NCBI RefSeq assembly: GCF_001659605.2
Contig: NC_035176.2
Location: 19,113,122-19,177,121 of the forward strand
Length of the DNA: 64,000 nt
Direction of reading: 5' to 3'
DNA from: Manihot esculenta
Taxonomy: Eukaryota > Streptophyta > Magnoliopsida > Malpighiales > Euphorbiaceae
Shown here: piece by piece, positions 1 through 9,607 of the stretch
Numbering within the stretch: position 1 is the first letter of the stretch
Layout of the letters: every line of letters begins with the position of its first letter
Notes under the pieces: generated by a model
The model's input: the letters and a program-made list of their open reading frames with translations, nothing else
What the model was told of the DNA's origin: nothing
Database searches by the model: none
Translations under genes and position numbers: made by a program

Positions 1-288
1 TTCGGCGGCCGAACCTTTACTTCCCTCACTCATGCTTTCGGGGGCCTAACGTGCCTCCAAAACGCATGCATGTTCGGCGGCCGAACTTGACTTTCGGCGG
101 CCGAACCTGGGTTTTCCTCCAAAGACTTTTCATGTAAAAAAAAACTCATTTAATTTCATACTTAAAATCATAAAACACCTTAAAACATTTTTTTATAAAA
201 CAAGATTCTACCCTTCTAGAGGTCTCCGACATCCGAGATTCCACCGGATGGTAGGAATTCCGATACCGGAGTCTAGCCGGGTATTACA
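1..288 (-). repeat. Element 1 3' LTR (partial)
   Basis: This is the U3 start of the LTR as read on the minus strand (TGTAATACCC at 288 going down). It holds upstream palindrome cluster B (about 1-115) and matches 7557-7844 without visible difference. The rest of the LTR lies left of the window. Confidence 0.93.
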
Positions 289-305
289 TTCTCCCCCCCT
301 TAAGA
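289..305 (-). other. Polypurine tract of element 1
   Basis: On the minus strand a run of seven G flanked by purines (AAGGGGGGGAGAA) directly precedes the LTR terminus TGTAATACCC. This is the expected plus-strand primer of reverse transcription. Confidence 0.85.
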
Positions 306-384
306 ACATTCGTCCCCGAATGTTCCTCAACTAGCACATGCATAGCAATCAACATAACATACATACAACACATAGAGACTAACC

Positions 385-3300
385 TTAAAAGAGATGGGGA
401 TACTGTTGGAGCATGGACTCCCGTGTCTCCCAGGTACACTCCTCAATATTGTGGTGGTTCCAAAGGACTTTCACCATCGGGATTTCCTTGTTCCTCAGCT
501 TCCTGATCTGGGTGTCTAAGATCCGTACTGGCTGCTCAACATAGGTGAGATCCTCTTGGATCTCCACATCAGGCTCACTAAGAACCTTGCCCGGATCTGA
601 CACGAACTTTCTCAACATAGAAACATGGAAAACCGGATGGATTCTCTTCATTGAAGCAGGTAAATCCAGCTTGTACGATACATTCCCAATCTTTTGCAAG
701 ACTTCAAAGGGTCCGATGTACCGCGGAGCCAACTTACCTTTCTTCCCGAACCGAACCACTCCTTTCATTGGAGACACCTTGAGCAATACCAGATCCCCCT
801 CCTGAAACTCTACTAATCTTCTGCGGATGTCTGCATAACTCTTCTGTCTGCTTGTAGCCGTTTTGATTCTTTCTCTGATCATGGGCACCACCCTGCTGGT
901 GATCTCTACTAGCTCGGGTCCTGCTAAGGACCTCTCTCCTACCTCTTCCCAGCAAACAGGTGATCTGCACTTCCTTCCATATAAAGCTTCATATGGAGCC
1001 ATCCCGATGCTAGCATGATGGCTGTTATTGTAGGCAAACTCCACCAAAGGTAGATGCTGCCTCCAAGAACCGCCAAAATCCAGCACACACATTCTCAGCA
1101 TATCTTCTATAGTCTGGATGGTCCTCTCTGACTGTCCGTCTGTCTGTGGATGGAAGGCAGTGCTAAAATCCAATCTAGTACCCATGGCGTTCTGCAGACT
1201 CCGCCAAAACCTGGAGGTGAACTGGGGCCCTCTATCTGACACGATGGAAACAGGAACCCCATGCAGTCTGACTATCTCATCAACATATACCTGCGCCAAC
1301 TTGTCCACAGAATAGCCACTCCTGACAGGGATGAAGTGAGCAGATTTGGTGAGTCTGTCCACAATCACCCATATGGAGTCCAATCTGTTGGACGTCGCCG
1401 GTAACCCCACTACGAAGTCCATAGCTATGTTCTCCCATTTCCACTCTGGAATAGGTAGCGGGTTAAGCATTCCAGCCGGCTTCTGATGTTCCAGCTTCAC
1501 CCTCTGACAAACTTCGCAGGCTGACACAAACTGTGCCACTTCTTTCTTCATAGCTGGCCACCAATAAACCTTCTTTAGATCCTGATACATCTTGGTGGCT
1601 CCGGGGTGAATGCTGTATCTTGCATTATGAGCCTCTCTCATAATGTCTCCTTTTAGCCCAATGTCATCTGGTACACACAATCGACTCCCATAGCGGAGGA
1701 TCCCCTTGTTGTCGAATCTGAACTCGCTGTCTTTGCCCGACTGAACAGTCCTGGCAATCTTTACTAACTCTGGGTCCTCATGCTGTTTCTGAGCCACCTG
1801 CTCCAGAAACACGGGTGTCACTTTCATCTGAGCAACCAAGGCACCTGTACCAGACAACTCCAACTGTAGACCTTCACCAATGAGCTTGTAAAACTCCTTC
1901 ACCACCGGTCTCCTCTCTGCCGTGATGTGGGATAGACTGCCTAGTGACTTCCAGCTTAGGGCGTCTGCCACGACATTCGCCTTACCCGGATGATACTGAA
2001 TCTTGCAATCATAGTCACTCAGCAACTCTACCCATCTCCTCTGTCTCAGATTCAAATCTCTTTGACTCAGGATGTACTGCAGGCTTTTATGATCTGTGAA
2101 GATCTCACATTTTACCCCATAGAGGTAATGCCTCCACATCTTGAGTGCAAAGATTACTGCTGCCATCTCAAGGTCATGTGTGGGGTAATTCAACTCATGC
2201 TTCTTTAGCTGCCTAGAAGCATAAGCAATCACCCGTTCGTTCTGCATAAGCACACAACCCAGTCCCACACGGGACGCGTCACAAAAGACTGTAAAGTCCT
2301 CTCCACTAGATGGCAGAGCTAAAACTGGTGCTGAAGTCAACCTCTTCTTGAGCTCTTCAAAACTCTCCTCGCACTGGTCGGTCCACAGAAATTTCTGATT
2401 CTTCCTGGTTAGTCTGGTCAGAGGAGCTGCAATTTTTGAGAAGTCCTGAACGAACCTCCTGTAGTAACCTGCCAAACCCAAGAAACTCCTGATCTCTGTC
2501 ACTGAAGTGGGTCTAGGCCAGTTAGCCACAGTCTCTGTCTTCTTGGGATCTACCTCAATACCATTCTCTGACACTACATGCCCCAAGAACGAAATGCTCC
2601 TCAGCCAGAACTCACATTTAGAGAACTTGGCATACAAGCCATGTTCCCTCAAGGTCTGTAGAACCAATCGCAGATGATGGGCATGCTCCTCTGCATTCCT
2701 GGAATACACTAAGATATCATCTATGAAGACAATAACGAAGTGGTCCAGGTACTGGCTAAACACTCTGTTCATGAGATCCATGAATGCTGCAGGGGCGTTA
2801 GTTAACCCGAACGGCATCACAAGGAACTCAAAATGCCCATATCTGGTCCTGAAAGCTGTCTTTGGTACGTCCTCTTCCCTGATCCTCAACTGATGGTACC
2901 CCGATCTCAGATCTATTTTGGAGAAACAACCCGCTCCTGCTAGCTGGTCAAATAGATCGTCGATCCTTGGCAATGGGTACTTATTCTTGGTAGTGACTTT
3001 GTTCAACTGCCTGTAGTCGATACAAAGCCTAAGGGATCCATCCTTCTTTCTCACGAACAAGACTGGAGCACCCCAAGGTGAGGTACTCGGTCGGATGAAG
3101 CCCTTGTCTACCAGCTCCTGCAACTGCTCCTTCAACTCTTTCAATTCTGCTGGCGCCATCCTGTAGGGAGGGATAGAGATCGGTCTGGTACCAGGCATTA
3201 ACTCAATCTCGAACTCTATCTCCCTAGCAGGTGGTAACCCTGGCAGCTCGTCCGGGAACACATCTAAGAACTCTCTAACCACTGGCACCGAGGCGGGCTC

Positions 3301-5379
3301 TCTAACCTGACCATTTAGCTCTCTCACATGAGCCAAATACCCCTGGCATCCCCTCCTAAGCAACCTACGAGCCTGAAGAGCTGAGATCATACCTCTAGGT
3401 GTACCCCTCCTGTCTCCTCTGAAGACAACCTCTGATCCATTCTGACCTCTGAACCTGACTACCTTGTCCCTGCAGTCCAAGGTAACACCATGGGTAGATA
3501 ACCAGTCCATCCCTAGAATGACGTCAAAGTCTGTCAAATCTAGAACCACAAGGTCGGCGGACATGCATCTCCCCTCAACAAAGACTGGACTACACTGACA
3601 GACTGACTCTGCCACTGATGGATCACACTTGGGTCCACTGACCCAGAGAGGACACTCTAACTCAGAGATCATCAACCCCAACCTCTGAACGGCTCTCGGA
3701 GCAATAAATGAATGAGATGCACCAGGGTCCATCAAGGCATATACATCTGAACAACCAATAATTAAGTTACCTGCCACCACGGTGTTAGATGCATCTGCCT
3801 CTTGCTGTGTCATTGTGAAGATCCGTGCTGGAGCTGATGGACCTTCACCTCTGAAACCCGCTGAAGAAGAGGCTGCTCCTCTCCCTCTGCCTCTGCCACT
3901 GGCCTGAGTCATGGCTGGAGCTGCTGGCTGTGCTACACTGCCTGAAGCTGTCTGCTGGGACTGAGCCATCGGGGCCGCTCTTGGACAATCTCGAGCCATA
4001 TGCCCTTCCTGACCACATCTAAAACAAGTGTTCGTCCCAAACTGACATACTCCCCTGTGTGGTTTACCACACCTTGCACAAACTACATTGTCCGCACCAG
4101 AGCTTGAGCCACTCCCAAATCCCAGACTGGACTTGACTTTACTCCAGAACTTATTCTTCTTACCCTTGGGTTTACCCCATCTTTTGCTGCCTGAAGCTGC
4201 TGCACTCAAGGTAGAGGGATCTAACCTTCCCCCTCCCGGAGTTTTAGAACCCGAAGCTTGTGTCACTGTCTGCTTAACTGTCCCCTGAACGATGGCACTA
4301 GCCTCCATTCTCCTAGCCATGTCTACTATGGCGTGAAAACTCTCTCTATCTGCTGACTGTACCAAGGAGGAATACCTGGGATGGAGCTTCATGATATACC
4401 TCCTCGACTTCTTCTGGTCTGTGCTAAGGTCTTGCCCTGCAAATGGCAGCAACTCCATAAACCTGTCAGTATATTCGTCTACACTCATGTCATCAGTCTG
4501 CCTCAACTGTTCGAATTCTATCATCTTCAATTCCCTTGAACTATCAGGGAATGCCCATCCTGCAAACTCGTTTGCAAACTCTTCCCAAGTCATGCTGTCC
4601 ACTCTCGGGTTCACATAATTCTTGAACCACTCCCGTGCCTTCTTGCACTTAAGCGTGAACCCAGCCATCTGAATGGCTCTACTGTCATCCGCCCCTATCT
4701 CATCTGTAATTGCCTTGACCCGCTCCAAGTACACGAACGGATCATCACCTGTCTCAATCTGGGGAGCACCCAGCTTCATATAGTCTGTCATCTTAACCTT
4801 GCTCCCACTGGCTGAGCTAGGTCTAGGAGGTTGAGCAACTGGGGCTGCTGGTTCTGTAGGTGGTGGAGGTGGTGCAACATTTTCTGAGGTAGGGTTTGCT
4901 GGATTTGGATAGTAGGGTGGAGGTGGATACATTGGGTACTGAGAGTATGGTGGGTAGTATGGTGGGTATGGCATCTGTGTGGGATAAGGGGTGAAACTAG
5001 GGTAATCCGATGTACCTCCCATCGAATACCCGGGATGTTGTGAGAAATGTGGGTAGTGAGGTGGCTGTACAAATCCCGAGGCCTGAGTGCCTCCTTGGGA
5101 CTCTCCCATTCCTTCTTCTGGCATACTGACTCCCAAACTGCCATCCCTCCTCTGTTCCACGTCCATATCATCTCCCATATCCTCTGACACTCCTCCCTGC
5201 ACTGTTCCTCTTACTGATCTGCTTCTACCCAGATCCAAAGACCTTCTAGGGTCTCTTGCAACTCTGTCCCTGTTGGACCTGCTAGACATTGCCCTAGGCA
5301 ATGCTGGAGGACGGGCGCTCATGCCCTCATCCTCAGGTGGTACTCCAGTCAATCTTGCTGATCGACGAGTTCCTCTCAT
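385..5379 (-). CDS. Intact gag-pol polyprotein of element 1 (capsid, protease, RT, RNase H, integrase, chromodomain)
   Basis: This 1664-residue polyprotein carries out reverse transcription and integration of the element. The start [12 protein letters not shown] is chosen because it is conserved in elements 2, 3, 6 and 7, and because a splice-acceptor-like TGTTTTTCAG lies 9 bases upstream. Approximate domains: proline/tyrosine-rich region 110-170; retrotransposon gag 235-320; CCHC knuckle [14 protein letters not shown] near 455; protease [10 protein letters not shown] near 550; RT with FIDDIL near 883; RNase H with FCDAS near 1033; integrase HHCC finger 1250-1293; D,D,E core ([21 protein letters not shown]) about 1320-1416; chromodomain in the last ~52 residues ([24 protein letters not shown]). 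No internal stop or frameshift is present, and all catalytic motifs I can check are there. There is no env-like frame. Gag and pol are in one frame, as is usual for this lineage. I infer that it is potentially active. Confidence 0.95.
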   Translation of the reverse strand: MRGTRRSARLTGVPPEDEGMSARPPALPRAMSSRSNRDRVARDPRRSLDLGRSRSVRGTVQGGVSEDMGDDMDVEQRRDGSLGVSMPEEGMGESQGGTQASGFVQPPHYPHFSQHPGYSMGGTSDYPSFTPYPTQMPYPPYYPPYSQYPMYPPPPYYPNPANPTSENVAPPPPPTEPAAPVAQPPRPSSASGSKVKMTDYMKLGAPQIETGDDPFVYLERVKAITDEIGADDSRAIQMAGFTLKCKKAREWFKNYVNPRVDSMTWEEFANEFAGWAFPDSSRELKMIEFEQLRQTDDMSVDEYTDRFMELLPFAGQDLSTDQKKSRRYIMKLHPRYSSLVQSADRESFHAIVDMARRMEASAIVQGTVKQTVTQASGSKTPGGGRLDPSTLSAAASGSKRWGKPKGKKNKFWSKVKSSLGFGSGSSSGADNVVCARCGKPHRGVCQFGTNTCFRCGQEGHMARDCPRAAPMAQSQQTASGSVAQPAAPAMTQASGRGRGRGAASSSAGFRGEGPSAPARIFTMTQQEADASNTVVAGNLIIGCSDVYALMDPGASHSFIAPRAVQRLGLMISELECPLWVSGPKCDPSVAESVCQCSPVFVEGRCMSADLVVLDLTDFDVILGMDWLSTHGVTLDCRDKVVRFRGQNGSEVVFRGDRRGTPRGMISALQARRLLRRGCQGYLAHVRELNGQVREPASVPVVREFLDVFPDELPGLPPAREIEFEIELMPGTRPISIPPYRMAPAELKELKEQLQELVDKGFIRPSTSPWGAPVLFVRKKDGSLRLCIDYRQLNKVTTKNKYPLPRIDDLFDQLAGAGCFSKIDLRSGYHQLRIREEDVPKTAFRTRYGHFEFLVMPFGLTNAPAAFMDLMNRVFSQYLDHFVIVFIDDILVYSRNAEEHAHHLRLVLQTLREHGLYAKFSKCEFWLRSISFLGHVVSENGIEVDPKKTETVANWPRPTSVTEIRSFLGLAGYYRRFVQDFSKIAAPLTRLTRKNQKFLWTDQCEESFEELKKRLTSAPVLALPSSGEDFTVFCDASRVGLGCVLMQNERVIAYASRQLKKHELNYPTHDLEMAAVIFALKMWRHYLYGVKCEIFTDHKSLQYILSQRDLNLRQRRWVELLSDYDCKIQYHPGKANVVADALSWKSLGSLSHITAERRPVVKEFYKLIGEGLQLELSGTGALVAQMKVTPVFLEQVAQKQHEDPELVKIARTVQSGKDSEFRFDNKGILRYGSRLCVPDDIGLKGDIMREAHNARYSIHPGATKMYQDLKKVYWWPAMKKEVAQFVSACEVCQRVKLEHQKPAGMLNPLPIPEWKWENIAMDFVVGLPATSNRLDSIWVIVDRLTKSAHFIPVRSGYSVDKLAQVYVDEIVRLHGVPVSIVSDRGPQFTSRFWRSLQNAMGTRLDFSTAFHPQTDGQSERTIQTIEDMLRMCVLDFGGSWRQHLPLVEFAYNNSHHASIGMAPYEALYGRKCRSPVCWEEVGERSLAGPELVEITSRVVPMIRERIKTATSRQKSYADIRRRLVEFQEGDLVLLKVSPMKGVVRFGKKGKLAPRYIGPFEVLQKIGNVSYKLDLPASMKRIHPVFHVSMLRKFVSDPGKVLSEPDVEIQEDLTYVEQPVRILDTQIRKLRNKEIPMVKVLWNHHNIEECTWETRESMLQQYPHLF

Positions 5380-5653
5380 CCTGTTTTCTGAAAAACAGTA
5401 CACATCACAAGCAACATTAGCATCATATGGTTCATGTGGGCACACATGAACCCTCATCACATACATCACATATCATAGCATATCATTAATGCACATGCAT
5501 ATTATCATGGCATTTCACATCATCATACAAGACAGGACTCCACATCCTATCCTAGTGGACATGATCTTTTCCTATTGTGCTTGACCTTCTATAACCTCTA
5601 TGAGCCCGACACTCTAGGTCCGACCATATGAACCTAGGGCTCTAATACCATTC
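5380..5653 (-). other. Element 1 leader with primer binding site (5639-5650)
   Basis: This untranslated stretch lies between the 5' LTR and gag. On the minus strand TGGTATTAGAGC lies three bases inside the LTR edge. It differs at one position from the tRNA-iMet complement TGGTATCAGAGC used by many plant LTR elements. A pyrimidine tract plus AG at 5388-5389 (TGTTTTTCAG) just before the gag ATG looks like a 3' splice site. No other gene is seen. Confidence 0.8.
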
Positions 5654-6117
5654 TGTAACGACCCGAAAATCAGACCGCTACCGGCGCTAGGATCCGGGTC
5701 GACTTAAGGCCGCCGGGACCCGTAGCAAGCCTAACATAATACCTGTAAACCTGTATAATCCCATACATGATCAACAATAAGCATAAAAATTGAAACTTTC
5801 CTTTGCATACTCATCAACCAAACTCAACCTGTACATAAACATTAATATAACATTGATCCCTCTGTGGGATCTCATCTGTGCCCTCAAGGGGTAACATAAC
5901 ATCTGTTGAGTTGGTTTACATAAGCATCATCAAAATCTCTAAGATCATGTATAAAGAGGGATACAACAATCTATGGTCAAGCACATACTAACATCCATAA
6001 AACTCATTACATAACTATACTGTACTTTTACATTACAATTTTGATCATGTCCATTTCTATCTATTACATAAGCATGACTTCTTCACTCTATCCGAACTCC
6101 CGCACTATATCCTGTAC

Positions 6118-7240
6118 CTGTAAGCCTGGGGGAAAAGGGAGAGGGGTGAGCTAAAAGCCCAGTGAGTAGAGCTAGTAAAAACACATTAACACTATGCTCA
6201 AATGAAATGCATCATAACACAGACAATTCACATAAGGGTTGGGTGAACTTGTCACCAATTAGTCCAAGCTAACATAGTGCCAGGCCGTAGCATGGGGTCC
6301 TGGTCTTCCTGTCATACATACATTACTTACCATTTTCCCAGGGCCTCCTCTAGGCTCCTGGTCTTCGAGTCCACAATCGTGCCAGGCCGTAGAATGGGGT
6401 CCTGGTCTTCCTGTCATGGACTAATTGGGTCATCCAACATTCACCCACATCAACAATAAATGATGTAATGCGGCATATTCGTGAAACTAATGCAATCATC
6501 CTATTGCATAATCATGATGCATGAAACATGATAAAACATTTAATTTAAAAGATTGAGTTTAGTTCCACTCACCTCTGGCTGACTCTGACAACACCGAAGC
6601 AGCTGAACTCACTGCTGGGGTCCTCGGTTCCTCGGGTCCGAACCTACACAGGTGGACTCAAATGAGGGACCAAACATACCTGAACATAACTCTAACATAT
6701 TCCCCAAAAACCCCCTAAAACATCATGAAAACATCACAGAAAATATGCATGAAATGGCTGAACAGGGCACTTTCGGCGGCACCTTCGGCGGCCGAAAGCC
6801 CTGGACAGAGACGAAACTCAAGTAGGTTCGGCGGCACCTTCGGCGGCCGAAAGTGCCAGACAGAGACGAAAGTCTCTTTTCGGGGGCACCTTCGGCAGCC
6901 GAATGCTGCCTCCATAAAAGGGGTTCGGCGGCCGAAACTCCCTTCGGCTGCCGAACCTGGTTTCTGCCAAACGGGCAGAAACTTGGTTCAAATGAACCTC
7001 CTGCCTCCCAAAACCATAAATCATGCATATATCTCAACCAAAACATGCATACAAGTTCCTAGGGGCCTCAAACATGCACATACCCCATCTACAACACTTC
7101 AAACATACTCAAACAAGCTACATTGTTCAAAACATCAATATATACCCATAACCTCAACATATAACCTAACATGCATTTCTACCCATAGATCTTGCATAAA
7201 CTTATTTAAAACTCATAAGGAGCTTAAGATCGGCTCTTAC
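6118..7240 (-). other. Predicted leader introns of element 1 (7240-6644 and 6572-6118)
   Basis: On the minus strand CTTCAAGAG/GTAAG at 7240 and CACCTGTGTAG/G at 6644 would bound intron 1. CCAGAG/GTGAGT at 6572 and CAGGCTTACAG/G at 6118 would bound intron 2, leaving a 71-base exon. The same four sites are present in every LTR of the family here, including the old diverged copy at 45686-48097. The signals are seen directly; splicing itself is inferred. Confidence 0.5.
6770..6958. repeat. Palindrome cluster A (downstream of TATA)
   Basis: Several copies of TTCGGC(G/A/T)GCCGAA and half-copies (TTCGGCGGCACC) are spaced by short GACAGAGACGAAA-like linkers. The cluster lies in the transcribed part of the LTR, between the predicted splice donor (7240) and acceptor (6644). 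Confidence 0.75.
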
Positions 7241-7473
7241 CTCTTGAAGATCGAGAGGGAGACGACCTAAACTTGGAGATCCACGAAAGTGAGCTCCTGA
7301 GTTCCCAAAGCTCCAAAACTTGTTTCAAAAGCTTAAATCTTCAAAACCAAGTGAAAACAAGTGAGAATATTGAAAGATTTAGAGGAAGAACATTGAAAAT
7401 GGGTGAGGGACGGCGGGAAGCTCACCTTGGCCGAAAATGGGGAAAAAGCTCGCCCGTTTTCGGCTAAGGGACC

Positions 7474-7482
7474 CTTTTATAG
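7474..7482 (-). promoter_or_regulatory. TATA box of element 1 5' LTR
   Basis: CTATAAAAG on the minus strand, about 365 bp from the U3 start. It sits at the same place in every LTR of this family in the window. Confidence 0.7.
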
Positions 7483-7498
7483 TGGCTGGCCAGACCAC

Positions 7499-7668
7499 GT
7501 TCGGGGGCCGAATGTGCCTCCGCATCCATGCAAATGTTCGGCGGCCGAACTTCACTTTCGGCGGCCGAACCTTTACTTCCCTCACTCATGCTTTCGGGGG
7601 CCTAACGTGCCTCCAAAACGCATGCATGTTCGGCGGCCGAACTTGACTTTCGGCGGCCGAACCTGGGT
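7499..7668. repeat. Palindrome cluster B (upstream of TATA)
   Basis: Four perfect copies of TTCGGCGGCCGAA plus variants (TTCGGGGGCCGAA, TTCGGGGGCCTAA) lie in 170 bp directly upstream of the TATA box. Each copy contains GGCGGC, the reverse complement of the GCCGCC core bound by plant ERF factors. A regulatory role is inference. Confidence 0.75.
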
Positions 7669-7839
7669 TTTCCTCCAAAGACTTTTCATGTAAAAAAAAA
7701 CTCATTTAATTTCATACTTAAAATCATAAAACACCTTAAAACATTTTTTTATAAAACAAGATTCTACCCTTCTAGAGGTCTCCGACATCCGAGATTCCAC
7801 CGGATGGTAGGAATTCCGATACCGGAGTCTAGCCGGGTA

Positions 7840-9333
7840 TTACACTCTCCCTCTACCTCTGCCACTGCCCTGAGTTGTGGCTGGAGCTGCTGGCTGCGCC
7901 ACACTACCAGAAGCTGTCTGCTGGGGCTGGCCCATAAAAGGTGCTCTAGGACACTCCCGAGCCATGTGTCCCTCCTGTCCACATCTGAAACATGCATTAG
8001 TCCCAGCCCGACACACTACCTTGTGTGGCCTCCCACACCTTAAGCATTCTGTACCATCTGAGCCCGAGCTCGAGCCACCGCCTAATCCCAGACCGGATTT
8101 CAACTTACTCCAAAACTTGTTCTTCTTCGGCTTCCTGGTGGTGTTATTCCACCTCTTGCTACCTGAGCTCTGAGAAGAGGGACCTGGCCCTCCTCTGCCT
8201 GGGGTCTTAACCCCTGAAGACTGGGTCACTGACTGCTTCACTGACCCCTCAACTATAGCACTAGCCTCCATCCTTCGGGCCATATCCACTATAGTGTGGA
8301 AACTTTCTCTCTCAACTGACTGAATCAAAGAGGAGTACCTAGAATGCAACTTCATAACATATCTCTTGGCTTTCTTCGAATCTGTATCTAGAGCTTGCCC
8401 TGAAAAAGGCAATAGCTCCAAGAATTTATCCGTGTACTCCTCTATACTCATGTGCTCTGTCTGCCTCAGCTGCTCAAACTCAATCATCTTCAGTTCTCTA
8501 GAACTGTCTGGAAAAGCCCATCCAGCAAACTCATTTGCAAATTCCTCCCATGTCATACCGTCTAGCCTTAGGTCCACATAACACTTGAACCATTCCCGTG
8601 CCTTTTTGCACTTTAAAGTGAACCCTGCCATTTGAATGACCCTGCTGTCATTTGCCCCTAGCTCATCAGTTATCGTCTTTACCACTCTCAGGTACTCAAA
8701 GGGGTCATCCCCTGACTTGTATTTGGGAGCATCCAGCTTAAGGTAATCTGTCATCTTCACTTTGCTCCCACCGGCTGAGCTAGGTCTAGGAGGTTGAGTA
8801 ACTGAGGCTTCTGGTTCTATAGGTAGTGGAGGTGGGGGTGCAACATTCCTCGAGGTGGGGTTTGCCGGGTTAGGATAGAAGGGTGAGGGTGGATAAGCTG
8901 GGTACTGTGTGTAAGGTGGATAGAAAGGTGGATAAGGCATGTAGGTAGGGTAGGAGTTAAAGCTGGAGTAATCCGATGTGCCTCCCATCGGATACCCTGA
9001 ACCCTGTGGGAAGGGTGGATAATGGGGTGGAAAACCATACCCCGAGGCCTGAGCGCCTCCCTGAGACTCTCCTGTCCCTTCTTCCGCCATGCTGACATCC
9101 AGATTCCCATCCCTCCTCTGGTCCTCTTCCATAACCTCCCTCACATCTGAAGAACTTCCTCCTCTATCTGTCCCCCTTCTGCTAGCATCAAAAGACCTTC
9201 TAGGGTCCCTTGACACTCTTTCTCTGTTTGATCTACATGACATTGCCCTAGGCAATGCAGGAGGATGGGCGCTCATGCCCTCATCCTCAGGTGGCACTCC
9301 AGTCAATCTTGCAGATCGACGGGTTCCACTCAT
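7840..9333 (-). pseudogene. gag of element 2, cut by insertion of element 1
   Basis: The frame starts at [12 protein letters not shown] (the second residue is S where the others have R). It runs through the proline/tyrosine-rich region, the retrotransposon gag domain ([28 protein letters not shown]) and one CCHC knuckle ([15 protein letters not shown]). It reads without stop up to the arginine/glycine-rich linker (GSGRGRGR), where the element 1 LTR supplies a stop. No internal lesion is visible, so before the insertion this gag was probably intact. The protease and pol portion is off-window. Confidence 0.9.
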
Positions 9334-9592
9334 CCTGTTTTCTGAAAAACAGTACACATCACACAAACATTAGCATCATATGGTTCATGTGGAAGCACAT
9401 GAACCCACCCGCATCACATATATATCATTCATATCATAGCATCAATGCACATGTATATAATCATGGCATTTCACATCATCATACAAGATAGGACTCAACA
9501 TCCTATCCTAGTGGACATGATCTTCCTATTGTGCTTGACCTTCTAGAACATCTATGAGCCCGACACTCTAGGTCCGATCCTTTGAACCTAGG

Positions 9593-9604
9593 GCTTTGAT
9601 ACCA
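9593..9604 (-). other. Primer binding site of element 2
   Basis: TGGTATCAAAGC on the minus strand, three bases from the LTR edge. It has one mismatch to the tRNA-iMet complement. Confidence 0.8.
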
Positions 9605-9607
9605 TTC

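Larger units (their letters stand above)
1..7844 (-). mobile_element. Element 1: young Ty3/gypsy Tekay/Del-like chromovirus, left LTR cut by window edge
   Basis: This is an autonomous LTR retrotransposon read on the minus strand. In its own direction the order is 5' LTR (5654-7844), tRNA-iMet type primer site, one gag-pol frame, purine tract, 3' LTR (only its last 288 bp, 1-288). The ends are TGTAACG and ATTACA. The 288 bp of left LTR align to 7557-7844 with no difference that I can see by eye, and gag-pol has no stop, so the insertion is recent. The lineage call rests on a C-terminal chromodomain, the long LTRs and the DPGASH-type protease motif. It is inserted in the gag of element 2; the target duplication should be CTCTC (7845-7849), but the other copy is off-window. 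Confidence 0.93.
5654..7844 (-). repeat. Element 1 5' LTR, 2191 bp
   Basis: The termini are TGTAACG and ATTACA. In transcription order (right to left): upstream palindrome cluster B, TATA box, donor-like CAAGAG/GTAAG (7240), downstream palindrome cluster A, acceptor-like TGTGTAG (6644), a second donor AGAG/GTGAG (6572), a minisatellite of CCAGGCCGTAGAATGGGGTC-like units near 6280-6420, and CGTTACA at the end. Confidence 0.93.

Noticed and set aside
4788..5171. Opposite- or shifted-frame open frames inside gag-pol genes (for example 4788-5171, 8817-9110 and 5087-5449)
   Set aside because: They are shadows of the proline/tyrosine-rich gag coding region, without independent start context or family match.
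6725..7270. Open frames of 60-210 codons through the LTRs, for example 6725-7270, 10546-11181, 17753-18148, 27862-28296 and 37903-38403
   Set aside because: They arise because the repeated GCGGCCGAA motifs lack stop codons in several frames. They overlap each other on both strands, repeat the same low-complexity wording (AAEGAAEP, RRPKVP), and sit in non-coding LTR sequence.
1..7844. Endogenous retrovirus or pararetrovirus interpretation of element 1
   Set aside because: There is no envelope, movement or coat frame. Domain order protease-RT-RNase H-integrase-chromodomain with LTRs and an iMet primer site is that of an ordinary Ty3/gypsy chromovirus.
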